Part shown: one piece after another, positions 44,301-56,860 of the stretch
How positions within the stretch are numbered: the first letter of the stretch is position 1
Layout of the letters: each line of letters opens with the position of its first letter
Assembly: GCA_027604505.1 (NCBI GenBank)
Contig: JADIIX010000044.1
Span: forward strand, 98,292 to 162,291
Direction of reading: 5' to 3'
Source: Gonapodya sp. JEL0774
Lineage: Eukaryota; Monoblepharomycota; Monoblepharidomycetes; Monoblepharidales; Gonapodyaceae
Length of the DNA stretch: 64,000 nucleotides
Position numbers and translations under genes: made by a program
The notes under the pieces: model-generated
Database searches by the model: none
The model's input: the letters and a program-made list of their open reading frames with translations, nothing else
Told to the model about the DNA's origin: nothing

Positions 44301-45308
44301 TCCCTTTTCTTCCCCCTTCACCTTGCGCTCCGTCAGATGAACGGCAACTGGGTCCCGTACGGGCAACGTCCCCTTCAGTTCGTCAAGACCTGGCGGCTCC
44401 TCGCCTCTCTCGTCCGGTCCCGCACCAACCTTACTGCCATGGTGTGGGCGCCCAACATGGGGGCCGGGTACCCGTTCGGTTCTAGCGTCTACACCCCCAA
44501 GGTGGGAAGTGACGAGTACAATGCAACGGATACGAATCGAGACGGAAGGATCACAGTGATGGACGACCCCTATGGACCGTATTGGCCAGGACGGGATTGG
44601 GTGGATTGGGTGGGGATTAGTATTTGTAAGTTCTCTGTGAAGGCATCGAGGGGGGTAAGGGCGAGGGGGACTAGTTTGCGCGGGTTCGGGATCCCAACTG
44701 ACCACTTCGTCCATTGTCATCAACTTTTTTGCTCACGCACGTCTAGACTGGTTCGGAAACACCTTCTCCGATGCCGTAAGCAACATCCTCCCTCCCACCG
44801 ACTATGTTTCGACCATCGCCTTTGGCAATTCATCCTCGACTTTGGCTCAAAATGCCACCATCTTTGATTTCTATACCACCTATGCCGTCAATCAATCCCT
44901 TCCGATGATGCTTCCGGAATCTGGAGCGTTGTTTTACTATTCGGACTCGAAAGGTGCAGCTGTTCCTGCGGGTGTAGGTGAGATGGAGATGAAAAAAGCG
45001 TTCTGGAAACAAACATGGGTAGCAAGTGGGAATGGTGTTCCGCAGATGCCACTCGTGAGGGCCGTTGTCAAGTGAGTGTTTGACCCGATACGGGAGAAAG
45101 ATGGTAGCTCAGCTGACGCAATTTCTTCGTTTGGTGTGTTCTCCGCAGTTTTGAAGAAGCCAAGCTTGATTCCCGCGGCAACGGTACATTTCAGCTGACG
45201 TTTAATGAGACAATTCGTGCAAGCTTTCTTGCCGACGTTGCGGCGGATCTCAAGATCGGACCCAGCACGCTGGTGTATTATTGCGACGGCAAAATTCAGG
45301 TGGTCTAG
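41330..45308 (+). CDS. Type II membrane-anchored glycoside hydrolase family 26 protein
   Basis: GH26 enzymes are mostly endo-beta-1,4-mannanases. The first exon (41330-44200) encodes about 750 cytosolic residues rich in Pro/Ser/Ala with no recognisable domain. A single transmembrane helix follows (VVLALFMAAAGFVAIVLGVV, about residues 752-771), then a Gly/Thr linker and the luminal or extracellular catalytic domain. Exon 1 ends exactly in the acid/base motif: FLRFAHE joins MNGNWVPYGQ after a 136-bp intron, rebuilding HEMNGNW with its catalytic Glu. Then come MVWAPNMGAGYPFGS, DWVDWVGISIY-WFGNTF across the next intron, and LPMMLPESGALFYY, whose Glu matches the GH26 nucleophile. The last exon starts NFEEAKLDSRGNG and the stop is at 45306. 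Four exons are all phase-consistent. Both catalytic Glu are present, so the enzyme is probably active. Several N-glycosylation sequons sit after the membrane helix. The long tail is unusual. Confidence 0.82.
43715..43765 (+). repeat. GGCACA/GGGACG hexamer tract encoding Gly-Thr repeats
   Basis: Imperfect hexamers encode GTGAGTGTGTGTGTGAG between the transmembrane helix and the GH26 domain. They form a flexible linker of variable-length type. Confidence 0.75.
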
Positions 45309-45702
45309 TTGCAGGATACAAGTGGGGGCATGGACATGAGGAAGATGGGCCTTGGGTCTTCGCGGAGATAGGAAAGGTGGAGGTGGAGGTAATAATACCA
45401 TGATTTCAGGGTTGTTATTTATATCTACGTCATGGTTTTGAACTATTGAGAATCCTTTGTGCGCAATGTATTGAATCCTATATATCATCCACATGCAATC
45501 AGATATCGCTTTTGCATACATTGAAGTGTTTTGCCCCGATCAAGATTGTGTATACCGGGTTATTTGAGGTAACCGTGTTCGCGGCTTTGCTTTCGGGTCG
45601 TGATGTCGGTAGCCGAGAAGATAAGAAGTCGCGCTACGGACATGCTGTTGAATTTGCGATGCAATGGGGAGATGAGATAACTGCGATGTGCTCTCGCCCT
45701 GT

Positions 45703-48314
45703 TCACGCAGGGTGAGAACCCACCATATTTGCAAGTCGGGTATCTTCTTCCTTCTCTCTTCGACGTCTGGTGCTATTTTCGGTAATTTGACCTTCCAGGT
45801 CGTTGTGATACGCAATTGCGTCGTCGGGATCGAATCGGCGCTGCCAGGCACAAAACGACAGACTCACACAAGGTCGCTACCATTTCATATCCGAGCCAAT
45901 GAAAAGACAAACCTTTGGGTCTATATCGACAACTTTTCGCTTTGGATCGTCCATCCGAGGATCCTTGCGCTCTCCAAGGCCTATTTCCTGTCGCACAGGG
46001 GGTTCAGAAGCGCTCCTCTTCCTAGCTTTCTTTCCCCCGTATTTTTCCCACTCCGCCTGGCTATGTGGAGCAGGTTGCGCCTGTACAAAAGGATCCCGCT
46101 GCACATGAAGCCGCTCCAACGCACGCTCTTCCTCTCTAGCTTTAATGTCCAGTTCTTCGCACTGCCTGCGGACTTCGTCTAGTTGTCGCCTGCGTTCATC
46201 TTGCACGCGCCTTGAGGCGTCACGATCCGAAGGAGATCTATCTCGAAGTGCACCGCGACCCAGCTTTGCATCGAGATCATTGACGCCACCCGAAGAAACT
46301 CGAGGCATGAGAAGTGGGGCCCCACCGCCTTCGCGACCAAAGGGGTTGTAGCTGGTCTCTGTGGATCTATCGTGAATGTGGATAAGCGATTGCACAGGGT
46401 TGGGAGGTGCGATGTCGGTCCGCGGTCTCCCAGTGCGTGCTGACGGCGAAATGGGGTGGTAGGGTTTGAGAGGGATTGTCGTACCGGTGGGTTCATTCAG
46501 TAACTCTACAGGATTCATATTCTGGGGAACAAGACCGCACTTTGTGAGGCTAGAGCCTCCTAGAAATGTTTTGAAAACCCACCTCTTGCATCTGCTGTTT
46601 CAGATCTCTTCTGTATGACTCTTGAATTTTGGCGATTTCTTTCATTGTTTCAGGTGGATGTTTATCCGCCTTCTCGATCGCCGGAACGACCGCCTTCGTT
46701 CGCCCGGATACTGGGTCCGAGATGGGATCCCCACCACCCCCGCGCACAGAATTGACATATCGCTCTGTTGGCTTTTGGATAAAGTACGCACACACGTCGT
46801 GTAAGCAGCAGAAATACACCATAGAGCAAGCATACGCCTGGCAAAACAAACCTTAAGATCTTCGAGACGCTCTTCTTCTTTCCTCCGTTCCTTATCTCGC
46901 ACTTGTGTTTCCCAAGAAGCCACATACTCTAGTTCTTCCTCTGCGGAAATTCTTGTGCGCGACTGTGAAAATGCAGGTCGGCTCAGCCATGGGAATCGGA
47001 CGCTACGGGTGATGTGCGTTCGCTGTACGTACTTCATGCCAAGTAGCTCTTCGAACACGACCACTTCGTTTCGTCCTATCGTAAGCTGTTTTCCTCGAAA
47101 CACCTGGTAGGACTTGGTCCGCTTCCAGGTTACGCCTTCCTAATTCTCTTTCCTCCTCATTCGCCTTCTTTTCATCCCCCTTTTTGCTCCGCGCTTGCTC
47201 GAGTACGTCTTTTCCCATTTGTCGAAGTTTCTCAGTGTGGTCCACTGGTTGGTAATCGGATGATTCTACGAGATTTGAGTGGAAACGTCCGGAAGATGGG
47301 GGCGGGGCACCGAATGGGAAACTCATACGAGACGACCCCGCAGAAGAGAGGAGAGCAGTATCTAAAGACGTGGATCGTTGACGGGCCAGCCGCACCCGGC
47401 TTTGCAGTTCCTTCTGTTGGGTACTCATTGCCTCACCTGACAATGTTTTTAAACCAGTCAAACTCCCTTTCAAGAAAATTTCCTTTCAAGAAAATAAAGT
47501 GATTTCTACCAAACTCACATAGCTCCTTTTTCACCTTTTCCTTGCGCTCAATATGCCGGGCATCCTCCGTTCCGAAAAGTAGCCCCTTCTTTAACAGGCC
47601 AGCAAATCCTCTCGCTTGCGCTGTACAGCCCCGATCTCGCTCCCTTTGGGCCTGCGTCTCAAAGGACGACGGACCCCCAACGAAGAACGGGCTTGAAGGG
47701 TCAGGTGCAATGCGTTTCGTGAGGGCACCGGACATTGGGAATTGTGGTGAATCGAGAAGTGCAAGGATAGGCGGAGCAGAATACGAAGCATGGGTTACTG
47801 ATGAGGCGGTTGGAGCTCGAGAAGTAAAGCTTCCTCCATCGAGATTTTGGTATGTCCCTAGGAGGCCATTCTTGCGTGTCGTAAGTACGCAACGAACGAA
47901 GAACAGAAATGCTTAACACGAAAGGAACGAGGCACGTTATGGAGGCAATAACCATTCAAGAATCACCTTTTGATCCCCTCTTGATTTGCCCGGATCCGTG
48001 ACAGCTCTCCTGCCGTACATTGGGCCACCTTTCATGAAGAATGTTCGGAGTATCATGCAGAGAAGAGACAAGTGCAAGAAACATAATCCCGATAGATCCA
48101 AAAATGAGCCGGTCACAAATGCGAGCGAAGAAATTTGAAATGTCTTAAACAGCAATATCGCACATTGAACCTCCGACCACTCCTTCTCCTTGGCCGCCCG
48201 CATTAATTCATTCTTTGCTTGGATAATCCGCCTGTCAGTAGCAGGAATAAAAGGGTCGAAGGGCGTCATGTCGTGGGCCAGAAGAGTTGGGGCCAAAAAT
48301 TTGTCTGCAGGCAT
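45703..48314 (-). CDS. CSPP1/CCDC66-like coiled-coil protein of centrosome or cilium (probable)
   Basis: The gene reads leftward from ATG 48314 (MPADKFLAPTLLAHDM) and ends at a TGA at 45703. Successive exons carry Arg/Lys/Glu-rich helices with a recurring pattern, Tyr-x3-Leu/Trp-x2-Gln-Ile/Met/Val-x-Glu/Asp. Examples are ESYRRDLKQQMQE, EYVASWETQVRDKERR and AIAYHNDLEGQITEN, joined by glycine/proline spacers such as SYNPFGREGGGAPLLM. That repeated module and the PFG/PWG-GGGAP phrase are characteristic of CSPP1 and CCDC66, which organise axonemal and centriolar microtubules. The last intron (GTTTGTC...CTGGCAG) restores VDIDPK-RRFDPDDAIAYHN in frame. Other introns lie near 46540, 46850, 47060 and 47470. 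Length is about 700 aa. A generic coiled-coil protein is the alternative. It is divergent from the GT-REJ gene. Confidence 0.55.
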
Positions 48315-48983
48315 GGTTGAAGGAAGACCCTCCCGAATGCAAAGAAAGATGTGGACTAAAGAAGGGCTGATTCTTGAGAGTAGATTGGGTTTCTAATTTT
48401 GCTGATCGATGGTTGGGTGGACAGCGATATGCTGTGAGTTGCTTCGCAAGTAAGACTGGGGAGGCGGCGCACCGGTGCAGTCCCCCCGCCCAGCATCCCC
48501 AACCCACAAGGGGGCAATCACTATCACCACCCTGTGTTCCTAAACTTCACGTCTCAATTATTAAGCTGAGTTTGGATTCCTTAATTGTGCGAGGTAAGCG
48601 GCTTGCATTGGATAACTGCACCAAGCTCCCGCAGATTCTTCTCGAAGCCCAAAAGTTACTACTTTTTGCATTTTGTATTGTTGTTGGACGGGAGTATTAG
48701 AAGTGTTATTGGCAGTCAGAGCACGGTGCTGATCTGGTCAGGGGGCCCGTGGCACAGAGTTGATCACTCCAATGACCTGACCAAGTCAAGGCGCTCATCA
48801 CATCAGAGTCAAGTCGCCGCTGCAGACTCTGTCTCAGTCTTCAGCCCAGGCCTCCTCGTGCTCGAACACTTCATCCACACTTTTGCTCGTAATTGGCCAG
48901 AATCACGCACATCGGCGCAATCGGCGCTCCTGTCAAAGATCCAATCTCTCTGCTTGACCAACGTAAAGCAAACTACGACAATA
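48315..48983. other. Divergent promoter region between the CSPP1-like and GT-REJ genes
   Basis: About 670 bp. The plus-strand frame from 48585 is open into the GT-REJ start at 48984, but the upstream part is not protein-like and I treat it as 5' untranslated sequence. No repeat or RNA gene was recognised. Confidence 0.45.
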
Positions 48984-51900
48984 ATGTCAGTAGCCCTTCC
49001 GCGACGGGATGATGCAAAGCAACCCCTGGTGAGCTCGTTGTGATGGCCTGCTGGACGGTGTAGGTCAATGACACTTCTCCAATTCAGCTGCATGAAAGCG
49101 CCCATCGCAAAGATGCCAAACGAAATCCAACAAGTCAAATCGATGGAGCAGAGGAAGATTCGTGGTCTAATTGGGTCACCGTCGGACTTCTGGTGGCGAC
49201 AACCGCGTGTGTTGCGGCGACGATTTGGATTGCATCGGACCTGAAACTTCCCACATACAACTGGGAGTTTATGAAAGAAGCAAGCGGACTTGTACTAGGC
49301 TCGGGGGAGTGTGAGTAGGATGTTGATTACAACGCCAGAAAGGAACAAAGCGCCAGTTCAACGCACTGTTCCTTATTTCATAGTGGCATCTTCCTCGTAC
49401 TGTAGTGGTCACGGAATTCAAACAACTACGAATGTTTGTGTTTGTGACCTTGGGTATAGCGGCCATTCCTGTCAAACCGTAGTTGAAATCCGTGAGTGAG
49501 CCGCGCTATCACGACCACAATGTCATGGCGACTATTCGATGCTGCTCTTACGCATTTGTGTCTCTTTTCCGGAAACAATATCTTCTCCTCAATTTCTAAT
49601 ATTATATCGCTCACAAGCCTCAATTCACCGACCAGAGGCCGAGTTTCCACTCACTTCCTCCCGACGCAGTATCTGCTTCGTTCTACCCTACTTCGGTGCC
49701 CTTAATCCGTACATTCCAGAGTCTTCTGCTTATGCTGAAATTGTCCGTACCGTATCACGGGGAGTCGGGCAGGAAGGCGGAATGGACGTGACTGTCCTCT
49801 ACATTGGCCAGGAGGATAACACGGAGCAAGATGTGTGGAGTAGAGTGATGACTGAATGGCAGCAAATTGGTGTCAAAATTGAAAAGTAAGCGACCAGATT
49901 GGAAGAGTGGGAGGGTTCTTTGATACGACCTTTCTTTTGTCTTCCCCAAGACTCCCTTCCACCGGAATTCAGTTCACCAAGCCGGGGGTTACTTCGGTCT
50001 CATACGACGTTTTTCGCTATCTTCATTCCTTATCGGAACCGTGAGTATCTCTCGCATGCTCGGGAGGAACCACCATACCGTAATCCTCACAATCACGTTC
50101 TGCGATGACAGTTATTCGGTCGTGCACTTCCTTTCTTCTACAGGGGCGGGATTTTACACAATGAAAGCACAAAAGCAGGGGCTTGTTTGCTTCTCTTCAA
50201 AGTTCGTCGTTCACGTGGACTCCCCCGGGGAACAAACGTTGCGTCGGCTCGCGGCAGCAGGTAGTCCGCCTAGGGATGTGGAAGTAGAAATGCTAAAGGC
50301 TGACTTTATGGGACAAAAAATGGTGGAGATGGCGGTACGTTACTCAGTCGAAGAGCGATCACCAGGCTACGATAATGACCACGGCATGTGACCGCATAAT
50401 CCAGGATTCGGTACTCACGTCTTTCGATGCCACAATATCAGATCTTGCCCAGCAGAAGTGGCAACTTCCGGAATCAATCTACAGTATCCCATTCATACAC
50501 TCATCGTCTGGTGGTGGTGACGCCTCTCTTGGATTGCACCGTCGTTCTCTCGCGCCAATTAACGTAGATGAAATAACTTTCGTCGGCTCGCTCTCTGATG
50601 TCCATGGACTCCAGCGTGTCTGTGACGCAATTGATATTCTTGATAACTCACTTGGTGATGTCCAATCCTTCCCTCGAATCACATTTCTGGGTCAGATCGG
50701 CAAGTTTGGGGAGATGCCTGCGGACGAGTACATTGAGTCTCGATCGCTCTCTTGGAACAACATTGATTGGGATGTAATAAGTGGCCCGCGAGCCGTCTCC
50801 GATATTGTCTCTTACCTCTCCGACGCCAAGGATGGTTCTGGGCCGCACCGTCTGGCAGTCCTCGCAAACCCATACGACCATTCTGGATTTTTTTACGCTG
50901 AGCTTGTTCGTGCGGGCGTGCCTGTGGTCGCTACTCGCCTACCTGCATATGAAGCAACTCTGGACCCCGAACTGCATTCGGACATGTTATTTGCGTCAGA
51001 GACGACTGATTTGGTCCGCATTGTAAGAGAAAGTATTACAAGGGGCGCACTCACCCCAATCGCGAGGATTCCATTGATGGATGCTGTTGATACCAGCAAT
51101 GCGTGGTTCGATATGTTCATGCGTAATGCCGCCGCGCCAGTGACATGTGACTCGAGCTCAGTCGTGCTTAGTGCTGATGCACAAAACACCGATTTCGATG
51201 ATGCGGACATGGATGGCCCTCTGATCTCGATTGTTTTGGTTCATCGAAATCGTCATCAGCTTTTAGAGCAAGCAATCAAGTCTATTGAAGACCAAACCTT
51301 CAATAATTATGAAGTCGTTCTTGTCGACGACGGATCTGATGACCCAGATACTCTACAGTACCTGCAAGATCTTGCGTGGAAGTGGTGGGAGGAGCGTGGG
51401 TGGCGCGTTCTCCGGGAACCTAACCGCTACCTTGGAGCAGCCAGAAATACTGGAGTAAAGTACGCAAAGGGCAAATACATTCTTTTCATGGACGATGATG
51501 ACTACGCCAAGCCACATCAGCTGGCAACTCTCGCCCGGGTCGTTGCGAACACAAAGCCTGACATTGTCACGGCAGGTCACGACCTCTTCGAAGGATACAG
51601 TTCTCCACCTGGCCAAGGACTTGCTCAGGGCCGCTATCTCCCTCTTGGATCTGCAACTACGGTTGGCCTTCTTGAGAATGTGTTCGGCGACTCCAACATG
51701 CTCGTTGAGCGTAACTTTTTCATCGACACTGGTGGATTTTCTGAGACATTCGGAGTCGGTTTCGAGGATTACGAATTTTTCGCAAAAGCGGTCTTGCGCG
51801 GTGCCAACCTCGAAGCTCTCCCTGAGTCACTTCACTGGTATCGTCGCCATCCGAAAGCGATGTCTTACAACACTGACCTGAAAGCTGGTCAAGTGAGATA

Positions 51901-54900
51901 TCTGAAACCTTACCTCGAAGCTGAGAGAAATGTCGATCTCTCAACTCGAGAGGTTATAGGGCTGGCGAAGAGACGTTTCTTCGAGTCTTTCCCCGGCATG
52001 ATGTATGTGCTGTTAAATGTCACTGGTCCGAACCCTCCAGGCCCGGAGCCTTTCTGCCCCAACGCAAACAATGGCAGTCGATCTTGTTCTGAGGATCGAT
52101 GCTGCTCCAAATCTTTCATCTCAAAGAACACCACTTACTGTGACTTCCTCTGCAGTGAGTTTGGAGAATTCTGCGAGGCCAAAAAGTATCCTCTTTTTGA
52201 TCTGTTCCTCCGTGTTCTCTTGCGATAAACAGGCTGCTTCCAGCTCGTATCCTTGGATAAAACTGTCTTCCCCGTCGGAATCGGACAAACGCTCCGAGCA
52301 ACGGTCAAAAATCTAGATATATTCAGCACCCCAGGGGACGTCAACCTTTTGAAGTGCAAATTCAGCTTTCCTGCCACAAATTTCGTCAATCGCACTTCGG
52401 CCGTCATTGTTAGCTCAAACACGCTCTTGTGTCCCGTTCCTGTTTCCCTGCCTTACTATGCTCCTGGCGTTTATGGTTGGCAATTTTCGATCGAATACCC
52501 GACTGATGATCGCATCGTTACAGTTCAGGCGACAGCACCAATGTCGATAAACCCTTACCCAGGTTCTTTGAACATTTCTGCGGGAAACACGATATCAAAG
52601 ATACGCCCGGTAACACCTGATGTTCAGGGTTCATTTTTCATCGGAGGGACTTGCAGTATACCGCTCACCTTTACAGCAATGGATTACAGTCGCTTCGCCA
52701 ATGGCACGAATTACCCAGCGTACTGTGTCATCAACAACACGGTTGGGGGCGGTATGCCAATGTACAGTCCTGCTGTACCGGTTAATGGTACCTTCGGAGC
52801 ATACACATGTTCGATCAATTGCTCATCCTCCACTCAATACCGGCTACAAATGACTCTAGATTATAATGTCACCGCAAACACATTCAGCAATCTCCTAGCT
52901 GGTAGTGTCGTTGTCAATATTTATGATTCGGCACCCACAGTGCTGTCAGCGGTCCTCTCCAACTCGGGTGCATCCATCACATTCAGCTTCAGCAAACCCA
53001 TCCGGATCAGCGGCTACCCAACCCTTCCTACGAGCCTTACAGGATCACAAATATTTGATTCTTCGATGAAGGTTTTGTTTTGTGGAGACCAGGGTACCTT
53101 AAGCGACCTGGTAGTTCGAGTGTTGAACAGCGTAACCCTGGTGGTTGATTTACCATTTTCAAACACTCTGAGCTTCTCTGGGGATTTACCCCAAGTGGTA
53201 TTCAAGCCGCTCAGCATCTTCTCTGCGATCAGCAATTTCGATGATTACTTTGGTGTGTCCGCGTCAGCAAGCGTTTCCCTTCCGCCATCACCTCCTGTCC
53301 CAGTGGCAGTAATTAGTGGGCCAGATGCTGTTTCGTATTGTGACTCACTTACTCTCACTGGTCTCAATTCCTATAATCTGGCTGGTCGGCCTGGTACCTA
53401 TACTTGGAGCGTTCTTCCTTCCCACGGAGACGTTGTAGCATCTTTATCGTCGACTGCCACAATCACACTGAGCAAGGACATTTTATCGGCACACAAAGGG
53501 CAAACCTACACTTTTAGTATCACAGTCAAAAATTGGCTGCAGGGATCTTCTACTGCCACGAAAATTGTGAAGATTAGCGACAAAGGTATTCCGAGTGTCC
53601 GGGTGATTGGAGGGGCCGTGCAGAACATCACAAGTGGGGACGTTTTGACCCTCAAAGCGACTGCTACTTTGTCCATGTGTCAAACCAACTCCAGCAGTGC
53701 CCTTGTGTTCGAGTGGTCGTACAGCCCTTCGTCAGCATCCTTCGATCAAGCATTTGCCACAATGAAGAACAATCCATTCATTGTGGTTCCCTTCTCAAGT
53801 CTCTCACCTACGCAAATTTACACTTTTTCCGTGTTGGTGTATCCAACCGGGCAACCCGATGCCTCTGCAACAACTGCGGTCACAGTTCGGCCCGTGTTAG
53901 GTCCAGTTGTTGTCTCACTCGGAGCCAGAGCGCGAACAATTTCGGCATCAACAGCGGCAACATTCTATGCTACATATCAAGATTTATCGGCGTTGAGCCT
54001 TTCAAGTCGTGTGATTACGTGGACTGCGTCTTTGGTTGGAGCGGGAACTCTGTTCCCTCTTGACCAGCCAGCGCAAAGTGGAACGGCACTAACGATCAAG
54101 GGAGGCACTTTTACCGCAGGAACTACTATAGTCCTGTCGGTTCTGGCCGATGCCAAGGACGGCACAGGCAGATCCGCGAGTGCGTCGACAACTCTTACTG
54201 TGGTTGCCGAAAAGGTCGTTAGCGCTTACAGCTTCGTTACTGCGCCATCCTACGGAGCCACTACGATATTGCAGTCAAACTCGCTCCAAGTACGCGCTTT
54301 TGTGGATCCTGCATCCATCGTGATCGGTACCCCCGTCTCTTACAGTTGGAGCTCAATTGCAGGCACTGCATCTGACAACGCCACGCCTCTAACGGTACTC
54401 ACTTTGAGCAACTCAACAATCACGGATGGCGTTACATCGGTAGCGAGATTAAACGTCGCGCCTGGAGTCCTAGTTCCTGGGGGATACTACAGGTTCCAGT
54501 GCACGGTCTCTCAAGTTGGCTCTTCAAGCACAACCACCTCTGTCGAAGTTAAGGTGGCAGGTCTTCCGACGAGCGGTACTTTGTCACTGACTCCCAGCAC
54601 AGGCATTAAGGCCTTGAAAACGATCGTAACTTTATCAGCTCCATACTGGACTGTGATTTCTTCAGAGCAACCATTACTCTACAAGTTCAATATTTACGTT
54701 CCGCATACGTCATATGGAACCCCCAATGTCCTTCCCGCTGTACAGATTTCCACTGACAAAGACAGCTCTGTGGACACAATACTTCCGATTTCGTCTACTT
54801 CCAACGTTCTCATTGAACTCATTGTCAAGTCGTCCATAACGCAAGCATCGACCACAACCACAATGGTTGTATCAGTTGTCAGTGACCTTGCTGACTGGAC

Positions 54901-56743
54901 CGAGTTCAGTAGTCTCAACGACGCGGCTGTCGCTGCCGCTCAGAAGGCAGGGAGCGGGATGAATCGCGTCATTCAAATCTTTGCTACCTCAATGAAAGAA
55001 TGGAAACCGTCAGTCTCTCTGCCACCATCTATTGCGCAAGCAATTGTAGCGAACACTTTGAATAATGTGTTCGCCAGCAATGTGGTGAGCCCTGATCTGT
55101 CCGCTGAAAGAATTGCAACAATAAGCGCCTTGGTAGACTGCGTCACATTGACCTCGGACCAAGGATCGCAGATTGGTTCCTTTTTGGCGAATGATATTGC
55201 GCGCTTGGAGTCTCAGCAAACGTCCAACCCAAGCTTCTCGATATCTGACAGTGATCTCAAATCGTACTACAAGGCCTTCTCTGGCGTGCTGACTTCCTAC
55301 ACTAATACGACAACCAGCGCTAACCAATCGGAAACACTTATTTCTGGAATCCAGGCTGCCCAGCGGCTCAACCTACGATCCATGGCTTGTGGTCAACAAG
55401 GAAAGTCTGCCGCGTTCGGTGATCTTTCGACTTCCATCGGTAAATCAGATCTTTCCTCGAGTGGAACCGTTGACAGCGGAAATGGAACCAGTTTCGGTTT
55501 TGGTTCCGGTCTATCGCTTTCTGTCGGAGACCATAGCGTAAATTGTTTCTGCACACAAGCCCTAAATTCACCCCCGTATCAATTCAACTATGTCGGTGGT
55601 ATGGCATCGTAAGTGGATGCTTTGGGTGATCCTACCTGTAGTCGCAGTATTTTGCTCACTAGCTTTTCTCGTTTCAATTCCGAAAAGAAATCAATCGGTG
55701 GCCTCCAAGGTCACAACATTTACAATGGGAGATTGCTCAGAAGGGCCTTCTTTTTCAAATGGTCGTCTGAATCCCAATGGTAGTTTGGAGATCAACTCGA
55801 CTTCAAACCAAATTACATTCTCCCTCCCCCTGTCTTCTTCGGTCACCAAGGGATTCAACCCCAGAAATCAATCTTGTAAGTGAAACCCCTGACGGTGTTA
55901 GCCTTGTCACGCACTAACCCTCAAACTCGATCGCATGCGAAGTCCGTTGTCAGTTTGTCGACCCCGTCACTCGGCTCTTCTCAACTTCCGGAGTCGAGAC
56001 TCTCAGTTTTGACAACACAACAGGAATACTTTATTGTAAAACTACCCATTTGACATCGTTCAATGGCGCAGTTGGCCCAACCACTCCAGAATATCCACAA
56101 ACACCAAGTGAGAGCTCCACAAACGTTGGAGCGATTGTAGGAGGTGTGATCGGCGGAGCAGCGTTGGTCGGAATTGCCGCAGGAAGCGTTTACTTTGTAC
56201 AAAAGAAGAGGAAGGAGAAGGATTCGAAGCAAAAGATGTGAGTCTGGATTTAGATGGATCAGAACTGGTCTGACGCGTTGCGCAACAAACTCTGTCCATG
56301 CTTCTAGTCCTGCGCCGCAATCGACGACGTCAAAGCCCCCCGAGATGCATCAGAAGCCTCTGGATGAGATGAAGAATGCTGCTAAACCTGATTCCGCGGG
56401 GCCAGCGGACACTATTCCAGTTCGCGCGCCGCCGACTCTTGATGCTAAGGTCCACACACCGACCAGCGAAAATGTGAACTCTGATCCTCCAACATCGTCA
56501 AGCAAACCAGTAGAGCGAGCGTCCCAATTGTCCGCACCACCCGAAGTCCCTCCGGAGGTCGATACAACGACCTCGGTGGCCGAGCCAGTTGCGTCAGTTC
56601 CTGTGGCGGCATTCACCTACACACCACGATTTAGAGAGAGGGAGGAGATTCCTGGCCTTCCTCTCATCCGCTTCGGTCCTCTCTACGAGCTTCCTTTAGA
56701 ATACGCAGATGCCATGAAAATGTTGGGGTTGCGCACCGGTTAG
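48984..56743 (+). CDS. Giant membrane protein: EGF-like, GT-B-like, GT2, REJ and GPS-like elements
   Basis: Predicted length is about 2200 aa. After MSVALPRRDDAKQPL, exon 2 (49088-49310) has a membrane helix (WVTVGLLVATTACVAATIWI). Exon 3 gives an EGF-like knot (CSGHG...CVCDLGYSGHSC). A GT-B-like region follows (49640-51150), with RICFVLPYFG-type start (here ICFVLPYFGALNP) and GVPVVATRLPAYEATLD. Then comes a GT2 domain (51210-51870) with LVDDGSDD and ILFMDDDDYAKPHQ (metal-binding Asp run) and GFSETFGVGFEDYEFFAKA. A Cys-rich segment ends DFLCS; an 80-bp intron (GTGAGT at about 52153) joins it in phase to CFQLVSLDKTVFPVG. An IPT-like segment and a REJ-type region follow (53300 on: YTWSVLPSHGDV, YTFSITVKNW). 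Before the second membrane helix (AIVGGVIGGAALVGIAAGSV) lies YCKTTHLTSFNGAVG, resembling a GPS cleavage site. Topology implies both ends cytosolic. The cytosolic tail is Pro/Ser-rich. Junctions near 49500-49630 and 55610-55740 are unresolved. Confidence 0.75.
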
Positions 56744-56860
56744 CAAAACCTAACTGTTGTTGAACATGTGGACTACGCACTGTACATTATACTCGAGTGT
56801 CTGGTTTAAACTGCAATAGAGATTATATAACTTGTTTGCGGTACACTCCTCTGCTCTCGT

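Noticed and set aside
52253-55612. Separate REJ-domain gene starting at 52253
   Set aside because: No convincing start or signal peptide there, and a phase-correct intron joins it to the upstream glycosyltransferase exon. Kept as the refutation test of the fusion.
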